The notes under the pieces: generated by a model
What the model was told of the DNA's origin: nothing
Seen by the model: the letters and a program-made list of their open reading frames with translations, nothing else
Databases searched by the model: none
DNA from: Tetramitus jugosus
Taxonomy: Eukaryota; Heterolobosea; Eutetramitea; Acrasida; Vahlkampfiidae
DNA: 64,000 nucleotides
Assembly: GCA_937625935.1 (NCBI GenBank)
Contig: OW569349.1
Span: 310,001 to 374,000 of the forward strand
Reading direction: 5' to 3'
In this document: one piece after another, positions 1 to 9,568 of the stretch
Layout: each line of letters opens with the position of its first letter
How positions within the stretch are numbered: the stretch's first letter is position 1
Position numbers and translations under genes: made by a program

Positions 1-340
1 ACAGCTGGTGCAAACCGTCAAATTTTATTTTTTTGAGCGAAGCAGCAATGGCCCGCCTGTGTCGCACAACGAAGTCGTTGGTTAGTTCAAGTATAATTCA
101 AGAGTTGTGGGGAGATGATGGCTCTGAAGTTTCTCCCCTGACACAGGTTGTCAATGAACGACATGATATTCCGAAACTCCCCGAACAAATTCGACTCTTC
201 TGTAGATGTCGGAAGTTTGACAAAAAGTTCAGCCAAAATCACTCTTGGAGCTCCAAATTCTTGATCAAGTTAAACAACATCAACAAGCAAAAAAATCTTT
301 GCTCACCAACAACAACAATAACCACAATAACAAACAACAA
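1..340. other. Left-edge intergenic / leader region
   Basis: No gene can be supported here. A short open frame from about position 33 has no recognisable domain and runs into the leader of the next gene. The last 40 bases are CAA/AAC-rich, like the leaders found before many start codons in this window, so they probably form the 5'UTR of the gene starting at 341. Confidence 0.4.
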
Positions 341-1249
341 ATGCAACGATTCACCAGATTAATAGTTTCAACAATCAACCGTTCTCATCACATACGGCGA
401 AACGCTACTCGTGCTCTACCACAACAAGAGATGTCAACAACACATCGTTGTTTCTCAAGATCACCATCACTACAATTCCGACAAAATGCAACAACAACAT
501 CGAAACTGAATAACAATAATAATAATACGATCATCAACCATTCACCTTCCAATTGTACTCTATCCAATCATCAATGTGTCACTTTTCACACGAGATTCAC
601 AAACAACAACAATAACAGTAGTGATCAAAATCATCAACAACAAAAAATGAATAGTTCTATTCTGTATGAGAGCAACTCATCTTCACCCATACTCGTTGCA
701 CAACAAGCCTACGTTCGACACCGAAACATTATTTGGCTCGTTGGTGCCAATGCTGCACTCCTCTATCTACCCATTGTAGCTCCAGCACTCAAAATCATTA
801 CAGTGTTGAGCAGTATAGTGTTTGGTTATTTTTCAAAGCAAAACAATCGAAATCATGTGCCTACGATATTGAAATCCATATCGATTGACTCTAGTGATGA
901 CAGTCGATTCTTGTTGGAGCGATTTGATGGAAGAAAGACAAGTGTTCCCATCAGAGATGTCATTATGGATCATGAGCCATTGTTTAAGGTGTATATGCCG
1001 TTTGGATCATTCTTTTGGAGGTCTTTCCTGTTGAATAAGAGTGATATGAGGAGTGCGAACGAGTTGCGATTCATGGTTGTAAAGTTGGGTGATAGCATGA
1101 GAGAGGACACGAGAAATTTGTCGTTTAATCGCGAGGGTGAAGTAGTGCGAACAGTGTACACTGTGAGGGCAGATGATGAAACGTTGGATGGGTTGAGGGA
1201 GCGATTGGAACAAGTGAGATCTCATCATGATCCACCATCGCAGTTTTAA
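341..1249 (+). CDS. Small membrane protein, probably mitochondrial (unrecognised)
   Basis: A single-exon protein of about 302 residues. I chose the ATG at 341 because it follows a CAA-rich leader and opens a basic, Ser/Thr-rich, acid-poor N-terminus (MQRFTRLIVSTINRSHHIRR) resembling a mitochondrial presequence. An upstream in-frame ATG at 245 would read through leader-like repeats. A long Asn/Gln/Ser low-complexity stretch follows. Then come one or two hydrophobic segments around residues 130-165 (IWLVGANAALLYLP and ALKIITVLSSIVFGYF) and a folded C-terminal tail of about 130 residues. The layout recalls small TMEM186/TMEM223-like mitochondrial inner-membrane proteins, but I cannot assign a family. 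Location is inference from the N-terminus. Confidence 0.6.
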   Translation: MQRFTRLIVSTINRSHHIRRNATRALPQQEMSTTHRCFSRSPSLQFRQNATTTSKLNNNNNNTIINHSPSNCTLSNHQCVTFHTRFTNNNNNSSDQNHQQQKMNSSILYESNSSSPILVAQQAYVRHRNIIWLVGANAALLYLPIVAPALKIITVLSSIVFGYFSKQNNRNHVPTILKSISIDSSDDSRFLLERFDGRKTSVPIRDVIMDHEPLFKVYMPFGSFFWRSFLLNKSDMRSANELRFMVVKLGDSMREDTRNLSFNREGEVVRTVYTVRADDETLDGLRERLEQVRSHHDPPSQF

Positions 1250-1342
1250 TAATGGATGGAGATGAGGGGTGAATAAAATTACAAATGTAAACAAGAATGA
1301 ATTTCAATTGTATATTTTCCTTTTTCCTTGAACAACTTTCAA

Positions 1343-2864
1343 TTAATTGAATTTGCTCTTGGTGTTGATCGATGAGAAGGATGCAGCTCTGGGGAACATC
1401 ATTTCCTTGATGTTGCTCAGAATGCCCTTGTCGTAAATGTTTGGCAACGATCTGAATCCTTTCTTGACATTTTCGCTCACGGTAATCAATTGTTTCAGTC
1501 TCCATTCCTTGTCGACTGGTATTGGAGCACGTTGTTTGATCACGGGTGCGTTATTATTGGACGATGTGGAGGATTTTCTCTGTGCAGATTTCTTATTCTT
1601 CTTGTTGTTCGATTCAGTTTCATTCACAGTTGCTTGTTGCTTCTGCTGTTGTTGATCTACTTCATCGTCGTCATCATAGATTCGATGATACAGTTCCTTC
1701 ATGTCATCCGGATTCTTTGTTGTTGGATTGTTGCGATACAGATACACGATTCGGTGCAACTTGCCAATATCGTCCCACTTGAACGTTTCATTAGTCGTTC
1801 TATTTTTCATGGTCAAATACATGTGATATCCCCAGAATCCAAACAACATCATTCCAATCGCAATCAAGAAGAACCACTGTGCAATCACAATCAAATACAT
1901 GGACAGCATGTACTGCACAATAATGATTGGAGTGGCTTGAATCTGTTGACCACTTGGTGTCATAAACACTGACTCCATCAAATTTTCCTGTTCGACAATA
2001 CCGTACAGCACAGCACCATACAGATAGGCACCATAGAAGCACGCCACATAATTCATCACCAAAAACAAGTGAAACCATCGATAGTTCAATTCACCGACAT
2101 CGTTATTCAACCAACCACAAAAGTGATCAAATCTAGCAATGCATTTACCAGTGATGGCACAGTGCTTGGATCTCGGAACTCTCTCCGTGCCGCACGTACG
2201 ACATTTTCTGTCGGGGAAATAGAGCGCAGAGTCGTAGTCGAAACTGGCGAGAAATTGATCTTGATTTTCGGTTGTGATGATACCAGGATTGGCGAAACAA
2301 GCTTTCCAATAGCTAATGTAAGCCAATGACAATGCTAATACACTGGCCACTCTGTCATGCATCAAAAAAGCACATGAGTAGAAAAAACAAACAAGATGAG
2401 AGAATTGTGTGGGTGAGTCAAAAATTCAGCAATCATAAATCCACAAAAAGACAACTTGTACTACTGCTACTACTACTATTCAAAAATAACTTTAAGCTTG
2501 TTAAACTAGAGTCTGAACACACGTACTTGTGATAAATGGGAACTGCAACGTTCGGTATCAGTGGAAACAGGTACATGAAGAACAAGAAGGCATTGACACC
2601 CATCAATGTCAAGTACACAATCTGAAGAATGGGATTCTTTTGATAACACATGTACTTTTCCCATGATTTACAAGTGTTGATGCCTTTTTGACCACAGAGT
2701 GATTGAATGAGTGAGTGAGACCACTTTTTTGGTGCCGTAGTAATCAACATGTGAATTCTACCAATGGTTCCATCTCTGTGATACTGTGTTTGACCCATCA
2801 ACAGTACATAGAGTATGAAAACTGTGATCAGAGTGTAAAGGTAGAGTAGAGTGAAGAGAAACAT
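1343..2864 (-). CDS. DHHC-family palmitoyltransferase with variant DHFC motif
   Basis: Two exons: 2864..2527 and 2351..1343, with a 175-base GT..AG intron; the joined frame reads ...YHKVASVLALS. The protein is about 448 residues and multi-pass. Two hydrophobic segments precede the cysteine-rich domain and two follow it, with a TTNE motif after the last. The cysteine-rich domain (CRTCG...SKHC...RFDHFCGW) resembles the ZDHHC4/plant PAT17 type. These enzymes S-acylate cytosolic cysteines at membranes. The catalytic Asp, first His and Cys remain, but the second His is Phe, the middle Cys of the usual CxxCxxC is Thr, and the usual NNC is NND. The C-terminal tail is Lys/Asn-rich. Family is certain; activity is less so. 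Confidence 0.88.
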
Positions 2865-3067
2865 GTTGTTGTTGTTGGTACTATTGTTGTTGGTGTTCTT
2901 GTTCTCTCTGCTTTTTCTTTTTTGTTTGAGGGAGATCGTTTTTGTTTTCGCTTTTGTCCGCTGCAGGGTCAGCGGAATACAACACAAGAAATGGTATGGG
3001 ATTGAACTATTTATTTTAGTTTTCTCCTTTGAAGCTTGAATAAGTTGAATGAACAGAGATTGGGTTG

Positions 3068-4312
3068 TTATTGAGTGGGGGTATACGATGGAGGAACATA
3101 GCCCAAGTTGGGATAAGGTACACCCATTTGTTGTTCGTCTGGAACTCTCTCTGGTTGATAGTTGGAAGGAAAAACCATCTCATTCTCGTTCTCCATCTTG
3201 ACGTAGTCTGATACAGTGAGAACTCCATGTTTGTCCAACCCGATCTTACTTCCTCGCTTGACCAGTCTAAGCAAAACGAAGCAACCACCAAAACACAGGA
3301 GTGAGTTCACTATCACAGGTACAATGATACTAATCGCCATCAATCTTCGATTGCTTTTGATAACATGAGGAGGGATTGGCCCAACAGGGTTTGGAGGTAC
3401 AGGACCAACTGGATCAGTTTTGTTCTTTTTCCAAAGCATGGGTTCATAAGCCAAATGGAGAGTTCTTTCCTGGGTGGTCTTGTATCCAATATTAACAACA
3501 TAGGAGACACTATTGTTGTATTTGCTGAAGTTGTACGTTGTTGGTATCACAAAGTCAGTGGTTTTAGAAATGAATCGCAGACCACAATCAGTGCCAATGT
3601 TGTACATCCCAGACTTGGCTTCTTCCAACAGAATCCAATAGATGGAATAAGAAACGATACCCTTGAGCTCTGAGCTCAAGACACATTTACCCTGGTTGTC
3701 CGCAGAGGTGCATCGCTTGGCTGCATGAAAAGAGACTGTGTTTGTCTTTGGATTCGATCCATCGACCGTTAACGAGTTGAGATAATTGTAAAACATTCCC
3801 TTTTCGTTGGCTAAGAATCGAAAGAATGAAATAGAAATGCTGATCCTATTATCATAAGAATGTGATGGTTTTCTCGGAGTGATACCAAAGTAATGATAAG
3901 TGGATGCAACAGCAGGAACCTTTTCAAATATGACTGGTCTCTGGGCATAATCACCAAACATGGTCGATTCATAATTGATGGCACTAAAGTTCTGAGAATT
4001 GCTCGGAAACCATTGTAAGCTGCCGTCATCACATGTTGAATCAGTGAGCTTGGAGCAAGATGTATAAAATACATCAATCGTTCCATCACATGCCTCAACT
4101 GCCAATGTAAAATATGCCATCGACCATGCCATGTACTTGTCCATATCAAACCTATAGAATATGACATTATCCTGGGCAATTCTCCTTCCTTGTGATCGAT
4201 CATTGTAATCGAACTCGGTCTCATAATAAGGCGCACAGTCAACCACTTGGTGTTGCTTCAGCAAAAAAGAGAACAGACAAAGGATAAACAGTGAAGATAA
4301 GATGGAGTTCAT
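3068..4312 (-). CDS. Type I single-pass membrane protein, signal peptide (unrecognised)
   Basis: A single-exon protein of 414 residues. The N-terminus is a clear signal peptide (MNSILSSLFILCLFSFLL). An extracellular or luminal region of about 300 residues follows, with several cysteines (for example CDGT, CSKL, STCDDGS, RCTSADNQGKC) and N-glycosylation sequons (NFS, NNS, NKT). A short Pro-rich linker (PVGPVPPNPVGP) leads to one transmembrane helix (ISIIVPVIVNSLLCFGGCF). The cytosolic tail of about 60 residues is Pro/Tyr-rich at its end. I do not recognise the family. The layout suggests a surface or endosomal receptor-like protein, but that is only inference from topology. Confidence 0.75.
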   Translation of the reverse strand: MNSILSSLFILCLFSFLLKQHQVVDCAPYYETEFDYNDRSQGRRIAQDNVIFYRFDMDKYMAWSMAYFTLAVEACDGTIDVFYTSCSKLTDSTCDDGSLQWFPSNSQNFSAINYESTMFGDYAQRPVIFEKVPAVASTYHYFGITPRKPSHSYDNRISISISFFRFLANEKGMFYNYLNSLTVDGSNPKTNTVSFHAAKRCTSADNQGKCVLSSELKGIVSYSIYWILLEEAKSGMYNIGTDCGLRFISKTTDFVIPTTYNFSKYNNSVSYVVNIGYKTTQERTLHLAYEPMLWKKNKTDPVGPVPPNPVGPIPPHVIKSNRRLMAISIIVPVIVNSLLCFGGCFVLLRLVKRGSKIGLDKHGVLTVSDYVKMENENEMVFPSNYQPERVPDEQQMGVPYPNLGYVPPSYTPTQ

Positions 4313-4746
4313 ATGTGACTAGAAAAATCGCGCTTTTGTGACACCCCGGATGGCCAGCCAGCAAAAACCTTTGTTTGTGTTTATGGTGTTGAAAGTTCGC
4401 GCTCGTTTGAGTTCGGGTTAATCTTCGTTTCTCAGGGGATTCTTCCGGTGGATAGTTTCCATCATGCAACTGGAGGAACACCTGATGGGATTGGGTTGAG
4501 TGGAACAAAGGTCAGGGATAAGATGAAGTTCAGTGACTTGAGAGCTCGCGCTTTTGTGAAACCTCGGTTTCATGTGTTGGGAAAGTTCAATCTCCGTGAA
4601 ATTCTTCCGTCGTCGGAATGGGCAAGTGGTGTCCAAGCAAAAACAACATCATGCACCTCAGAGGAAACACCTACCAACGATTGACTCACTTGATTTCTCA
4701 CTTGCATCCTTCATCCAAACAACAACAACAACATCAATTCATCACA
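4313..4746. promoter_or_regulatory. Divergent intergenic region with a partly duplicated motif
   Basis: This 434-base region separates the membrane protein (minus) from the first thioesterase (plus), so it should hold both promoters. The motif GCGCTTTTGTGA appears near 4331 and again near 4549. Similar flanking words follow each copy (GTTCGCGCTC/AAAGTTC, then ATTCTTCCG), so part of the region looks duplicated. The end (about 4720-4746) is a CAA-rich leader. No gene was found. Confidence 0.4.
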
Positions 4747-5457
4747 ATGACCACAACAACAGCAACGAGAAGTGCTTCTACGTCCCTCAGTAGTATCTAC
4801 CAAAAATTAGAGGTCATTCCACCAGTCGGAACGCACAAGTCCACTCTCATTTGGATGCACGGACTAGGAGATTCCAGTGCGGGATTTCAGTCCATGTTTG
4901 AGATGATGGCGCCAAAAAACACAAAAATTATTTTGCCGAACGCGCCAATGAGACCCATTACGGTGAATGACGGGTATGTGATGAGGGGTTGGTATGATAT
5001 TGTGAGCTTGAATGATCGATTAGAGGAACATGAAGACAAGCAGGGCATATACGAGAGCTGTGAAATGGTTCATCAGCTATTGGACAATGAGTTTGCAGAG
5101 ACGGATCGAGTTGTTTGTGGTGGGTTCAGTCAAGGAGCGGCCATGACATTGGCTAGTGTGCTTTCCTATGAGAAGCACAAGCTAGAGGCCATGATCATTG
5201 GGAGTGGATATGCACTGCTAGGCAAGAGTCTCCTGGGCAGTCGCTACCAGAGTATTCAAGACAATGTTCCCATCTATATTTTCCATGGAAAGATGGATCA
5301 AGTAGTGTCGTACCAGTATGCTATGAAGAGCTTTAATGAACTATTGGAGAAGAGAGGTGAGACGACTGAGGTGTTTATAGAGAAATATCAGGGTCATGAG
5401 ATTTCAGATGACGAGTACGCAAAGATTACTGAGCTGATTGAGAAGCATTGCTCTTGA
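4747..5457 (+). CDS. Acyl-protein thioesterase / lysophospholipase (LYPLA-like), copy 1
   Basis: An alpha/beta hydrolase of about 236 residues, full length for the acyl-protein thioesterase family. It hydrolyses thioester-linked palmitate from proteins. The oxyanion and substrate-loop signature is WMHGLGDSSAGF, the nucleophile elbow is GGFSQGAAM (catalytic Ser), the acid is in FHGKMD and the base is in GHEISDDE. The frame is open from 4618. I chose the ATG at 4747 because it follows a CAACAACAACAACATC leader and gives a normal-length N-terminus. A tandem paralogue lies 240 bases downstream. Distinguishing protein deacylase from lysophospholipase activity is not possible from sequence alone. 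Confidence 0.9.
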   Translation: MTTTTATRSASTSLSSIYQKLEVIPPVGTHKSTLIWMHGLGDSSAGFQSMFEMMAPKNTKIILPNAPMRPITVNDGYVMRGWYDIVSLNDRLEEHEDKQGIYESCEMVHQLLDNEFAETDRVVCGGFSQGAAMTLASVLSYEKHKLEAMIIGSGYALLGKSLLGSRYQSIQDNVPIYIFHGKMDQVVSYQYAMKSFNELLEKRGETTEVFIEKYQGHEISDDEYAKITELIEKHCS

Positions 5458-5696
5458 AGCGCTTATAAGTCTTTTGTCAGCAAATAAACACTTGCTCATG
5501 GACTTTGTGGCTTGTAAACTGTTGTAGAATCTTTCCGAAGCGTCGAAGACATTCTCGGACATTTTACTCCAATGGGCAATTCTTCTTCGAGTTGATATGT
5601 CCTTGACTAATTCAACAGGCACCCCACAAAATAAAGCAACAGACATAACAAGATCACTCAAATCAAACCTTTGAAATTATCCAAGAAACCAAAAGA

Positions 5697-6386
5697 ATGG
5701 CATCTAGTTCTGACATCTATGAACAACTTCAAGTCGAAGTGATTGAACCAATCGGTACCCACAAGTCCACACTCGTTTGGATGCACGGACTAGGAGATTC
5801 AAGCAAAGGCTTCCTATCCATGTTCCGCAACATGGCTCCAAAGAATACAAAGATTGTCTTGCCGAACGCTCCAAAAAGATCCATTACGGTAAGTAATGGT
5901 CGTGTCATGCGTGCATGGTATGACATTAAGAGCTTCACTGACAGATCTGAGGAGAAACAAGACCAAGAGGGCATTCACCAAAGTGCTTCACTCCTTCATC
6001 AACTACTGGACAGAGAGTTCTCCTACACGGACAAGGTAGTATGTGGAGGTTTCAGTCAAGGTGGTTCCATGACACTTGCAGGCTGTCTCTCCTATGAGAC
6101 TCACAAGTTAGAGGCATTGATCATTGCAAGTGGAATCGCACTGTTGGGTAAGAGTCTTCTGGGAAGTCGGTACAAGAACATGCAAGACAATGTTCCCATT
6201 TACATCTTCCACGGTGAAGTCGATCGTGTGATTCAGTATCAGCACGCCATGAAGAGCTTTGCAGAGTTAGTTGAGAGAAGAGGCGATAAAGTACAGATCT
6301 TTACGGAGCCCAATCAAGGTCACGAAATTACTGACAGCGAGTATTTGAAGCTCGTCGAACTTATCACAAAGCATTGTGCCAACTAA
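5697..6386 (+). CDS. Acyl-protein thioesterase (LYPLA-like), copy 2
   Basis: A protein of 229 residues and a close tandem paralogue of the preceding gene. It shares GTHKSTLVWMHGLGDSS, APKNTKIVLPNAP, VVCGGFSQG (catalytic Ser), IFHGEVD (Asp) and NQGHEITD (His). The start at 5697 follows an A-rich leader. The two copies differ most at the N-terminus and in surface positions such as AAMTLASVLSYE versus GSMTLAGCLSYE, so the duplication is not brand new. It likely acts as a cytosolic depalmitoylase. No intron is present. The next gene starts 26 bases after the stop. Confidence 0.9.
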   Translation: MASSSDIYEQLQVEVIEPIGTHKSTLVWMHGLGDSSKGFLSMFRNMAPKNTKIVLPNAPKRSITVSNGRVMRAWYDIKSFTDRSEEKQDQEGIHQSASLLHQLLDREFSYTDKVVCGGFSQGGSMTLAGCLSYETHKLEALIIASGIALLGKSLLGSRYKNMQDNVPIYIFHGEVDRVIQYQHAMKSFAELVERRGDKVQIFTEPNQGHEITDSEYLKLVELITKHCAN

Positions 6387-6412
6387 ACAACAAAAAAAAG
6401 AATCAAATAAAG

Positions 6413-7954
6413 ATGAGAACTTCCGGCGGTGATAACTATTGTTCTGTCCTTGAAGATTTGTACTTTGGTGATGTACAGTGTCATTTGGCTCATGTGGATG
6501 GGCATAGCTTTTCTGTCATGGCTGGTCAAACCATCAAACCGGGTCAATTCTCGGATATGGTTGATGAGGAAAGTGGAATAACTGTCGGGAATATCAAAAA
6601 CAGTGTGAACCAATATTTGGAGCCTTGCGTATTCCTGGGCAAAGAATATGAAAATCTGATTATGCCTGCTGTTCCTGGACTGCCGATGCAAGTGTCCAAT
6701 GATACCCAAGAGATGAAACACACTCTATTCCATAAACCATTGATCAAGGATGAGCATGGCTCGATTGTTGGAGTGCAGAGTGGTGTTAGATCTGCATTGG
6801 TCAAAGATATTAGTCAAACAGCGAAGAGTGATAACTGGATGCGATTGAAGGGCTGCGGCAACAATTATCATCGTTTTCCTCTGCATAATGTGAATCATAA
6901 GGCACAATATGCACATTGTGTCAATATTAGAGGATGTTCATTTGAAACAACTTGTTTCAGAGAGTTATACTTTTCTGAGAAGATTAATCAATTGTTGCAT
7001 CAGATGAATCGGCCTCTTGGGAATGAACCGATTGGTTGGTTTGAGTATCAGGAAGATTCCGATTGTCTGCCCGTCGTTAAACGATTATGTTCTATATTTG
7101 AGACACCAGGTGATAAAAGACTTAATGATCATCTGTTAGTAGGATTAGAGACGCTTCTCCAATTTGTTTCGTTTGACAGCAGTGACTTAGCTTTGCTGGT
7201 GTCACCTGCTCGTCGTAGCGATGATCAAGACAATTACATCGAGAGTACATGGTGGACAGTTCTGAAGAATGAGTCGGTTGGTGTATCATTTACAGACTTT
7301 ATAGATACCTATCGCTTGAAAATTGATCTAGGCTCATCCCAACCCGAATTGAATCACATGATTCCCTCAAAATATTCACAACTGTGGTATCGATGCCTCC
7401 AGCAATTGGACAATACGAAACTAATCTCTGACTTGGACTCACCTGGGAATTTGTTCTCATACTTATACTGGAGATTGGGAAGAGAAGTAGGCGAGATTCA
7501 GAAGCTTCTGCTAGATAATGAGATCAGTTGGGGTACTTATAGTGATCAGTTGGGAGACCATTGCAATGCTCATCCTAACAACTTTGTTATTCTACCTCCT
7601 AGTGACAACAACCACAATTGTTTCTTGGCTCCAGTAGATTTCGATATGGCCTATAGCAAGCAAGAGTTCACGAGAGAAGAGAATCTGTGGAAGCAGTGGC
7701 GAGATCAGGAAAAACAAGCACTTCTCATGGAGCTGGCGGGAGCTATGTTGTCTACGGGATTGAAAGAACTTGTACAGTATGAAAATGTTAGCACTGACAA
7801 CTTACGATGGTCATTGAGAGATACGATGGTTTTGGCCTACCTCGATGCTCTTCATGGAGTGAAAGATAAACATCCTGTGAAACCAGAGCTAGATGATGGA
7901 GTGCATGCACTGATACAGATGGCGTTGATTCTGACATCAAGTAATATTGCTTAA
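6413..7954 (+). CDS. Unrecognised 513-residue protein with kinase-like HxxN...DFD motif
   Basis: A single-exon protein of about 513 residues. The ATG at 6413 follows an A-rich leader; an in-frame ATG at 6374 would overlap the end of the thioesterase gene. I do not recognise the family. Near residue 390 it has GDHCNAHPNNFVIL, followed about 20 residues later by LAPVDFDMAY. This spacing resembles the catalytic loop and metal-binding Asp of atypical kinase or phosphotransferase folds (HGDxHxxN...DFD). That is a motif-level inference only. The N-terminal half has a Cys/His-containing stretch (GCGNNYHRF...CVNIRGCSFETTC). It is probably cytosolic: no signal peptide and no membrane segment are visible. 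Confidence 0.65.
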   Translation: MRTSGGDNYCSVLEDLYFGDVQCHLAHVDGHSFSVMAGQTIKPGQFSDMVDEESGITVGNIKNSVNQYLEPCVFLGKEYENLIMPAVPGLPMQVSNDTQEMKHTLFHKPLIKDEHGSIVGVQSGVRSALVKDISQTAKSDNWMRLKGCGNNYHRFPLHNVNHKAQYAHCVNIRGCSFETTCFRELYFSEKINQLLHQMNRPLGNEPIGWFEYQEDSDCLPVVKRLCSIFETPGDKRLNDHLLVGLETLLQFVSFDSSDLALLVSPARRSDDQDNYIESTWWTVLKNESVGVSFTDFIDTYRLKIDLGSSQPELNHMIPSKYSQLWYRCLQQLDNTKLISDLDSPGNLFSYLYWRLGREVGEIQKLLLDNEISWGTYSDQLGDHCNAHPNNFVILPPSDNNHNCFLAPVDFDMAYSKQEFTREENLWKQWRDQEKQALLMELAGAMLSTGLKELVQYENVSTDNLRWSLRDTMVLAYLDALHGVKDKHPVKPELDDGVHALIQMALILTSSNIA

Positions 7955-8020
7955 GATTATAATATTAACCTTCATTATTTATAATATATACACTTGTCCC
8001 AATCCTATTTCTTTTCTTTT

Positions 8021-9568
8021 CTAAAATCTGGAAATATCCCTACCAAAGAAGAATGTGATCATCCAATTGAATGGCACTAAGACCTTGTTCTTGAATGAAA
8101 CCAATTTTGTCAAATAAGCTGATCGCCAGAAAATCCAAGCCAGATAGCCGCCAAACTTGTGCTTGTGTTGTTTTTCACCCAGTTCAGTCACAGCTCGATA
8201 ATCACCAATATAGGCCATCAATCCCTGATGATGATAGATGAATTGCTTGTCATACTTGTCATCGTTCAGCAACTTTGACAGATACTTGCCTTGTTGTTGA
8301 GCAACTTGTGCCGTAGCGGCCAATGGTCTCGATTCAATCATGGAACAATCACCCATTGCATACACGTTATCAAATCCTTTCACTTTCAACGAATCATCCA
8401 CCAACAACTTTCTTGATCTGGGATCAATCGGCAATGTTTCATGACCCTTCATGAGCAATTCTCTTGCTTGAATACCTGCACTCCAAATAATCATGCCGCA
8501 CTCAACCTTTGATCCATCATCCAACAACAATGTATTCTTGTCCAACACTTGTTGAACCTTCTTGTGCAAACGAACCTTGATTCCATCTCTCATAAACACT
8601 TTCATGGTCTGTTTCTGCAACGTCGAGTCAAACGCACCCAACAGTGTTTCCGATGCCTCCAAGATGGTCATTCGAACATCGACAATAGTCTCTGGAGGGA
8701 AATAACGACGCAAATCTTGAGTAATCAAGTCATGAATCTCAGCACTCAGTTCCACGCCAGTTGGTCCTGCACCCACAACAACAATGTGCAACAATTGTTC
8801 CTTGAGGTGAACAGGTGTGTTCGGATTTGATGCTCTCTCAAAATTTTCAATCAACTTGGAGCGAACTCTTCGAGCATCTCCCAGTTCTTTCATAAAGTAG
8901 CTGTGTTCCTTGACGCCCGGTATGTTGAACGTGTTTACATCACATCCCACAGCAACCACAAGCTTGTCATACTTGAGTGTAAAGTGAGGATCACCCTTGT
9001 TCAACGGACTGCAGTCGACCGTTTGATTCGCAGTATCAATCTCCTCACAACTCGCCTCAAAAAAGTGATAATCAGGATGGACCCTCGCTCTTCTCAATGG
9101 TTCGATAATACTCCGAAATTCTACATTGTACTTGTTGAGATCGATGCCCTTAAGCAGACGGAAACCGCCCCAACCACCACCCAAAATGACTAGATTTTGT
9201 TTCTTGTCGTCAGAGCTCTGCACAGAGAAGAGAGTGCCCAATGTTCGCTTGGCACTTTGCGAGAACGATGATGACGATGAACTTGACTTGTTGTCGGCAG
9301 CGGTCGGCTCAGATGATGCTGTTGCTGCGGTTGCCATCAATGGTTGTTTACTGCTTGTGGTCGTGTTAAACATGGAGAATAGAGCGATCGATGATGATTT
9401 GTTATTGTTGTTCAATGTGGCAGAGAACAGTACATTGGAACTGTGATGTTGGTGCTTGTTGAGAAACAAGGAGGATGCATGTCTGATCCATCTGCCCTTC
9501 CACGCAGAAGCAGGTGTGAAAGTCAGGAGGAGTCGATGCTGATGGGACAAGATTGGTGCGATCATCAT
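8021..9568 (-). CDS. Type II (alternative) NADH:quinone oxidoreductase, with internal gap
   Basis: A protein of 515 residues with a basic/Ser-rich mitochondrial-type N-terminus of about 120 residues. FAD-binding GGGWGG lies at about 130-135 and NAD-binding VVVGAGPTGVELSAEI near 265. A C-terminal FAD motif (VYAMGDCSMIESRPLAATAQVA) and a YLAWIFWRSAYL membrane-contact tail follow. The enzyme passes electrons from NADH to quinone without pumping protons. Between residues about 149 and 150 (KYNV/EFRS) it lacks the block of roughly 20 residues that normally contains SPRNYFLFTPLLPS. The reading frame is kept and no intron-like sequence is present there. Whether the protein still binds FAD and quinone normally is open. 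Confidence 0.9.
   Translation of the reverse strand: MMIAPILSHQHRLLLTFTPASAWKGRWIRHASSLFLNKHQHHSSNVLFSATLNNNNKSSSIALFSMFNTTTSSKQPLMATAATASSEPTAADNKSSSSSSSFSQSAKRTLGTLFSVQSSDDKKQNLVILGGGWGGFRLLKGIDLNKYNVEFRSIIEPLRRARVHPDYHFFEASCEEIDTANQTVDCSPLNKGDPHFTLKYDKLVVAVGCDVNTFNIPGVKEHSYFMKELGDARRVRSKLIENFERASNPNTPVHLKEQLLHIVVVGAGPTGVELSAEIHDLITQDLRRYFPPETIVDVRMTILEASETLLGAFDSTLQKQTMKVFMRDGIKVRLHKKVQQVLDKNTLLLDDGSKVECGMIIWSAGIQARELLMKGHETLPIDPRSRKLLVDDSLKVKGFDNVYAMGDCSMIESRPLAATAQVAQQQGKYLSKLLNDDKYDKQFIYHHQGLMAYIGDYRAVTELGEKQHKHKFGGYLAWIFWRSAYLTKLVSFKNKVLVPFNWMITFFFGRDISRF

Noticed and set aside
33-362. 109-codon open frame at the left edge
   Set aside because: No domain, overlaps the CAA-rich leader of the gene at 341, and composition is not protein-like at its end.
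5404-5661. 85-codon minus-strand frame between the thioesterase genes
   Set aside because: It overlaps the end of copy 1 and has no recognisable features.
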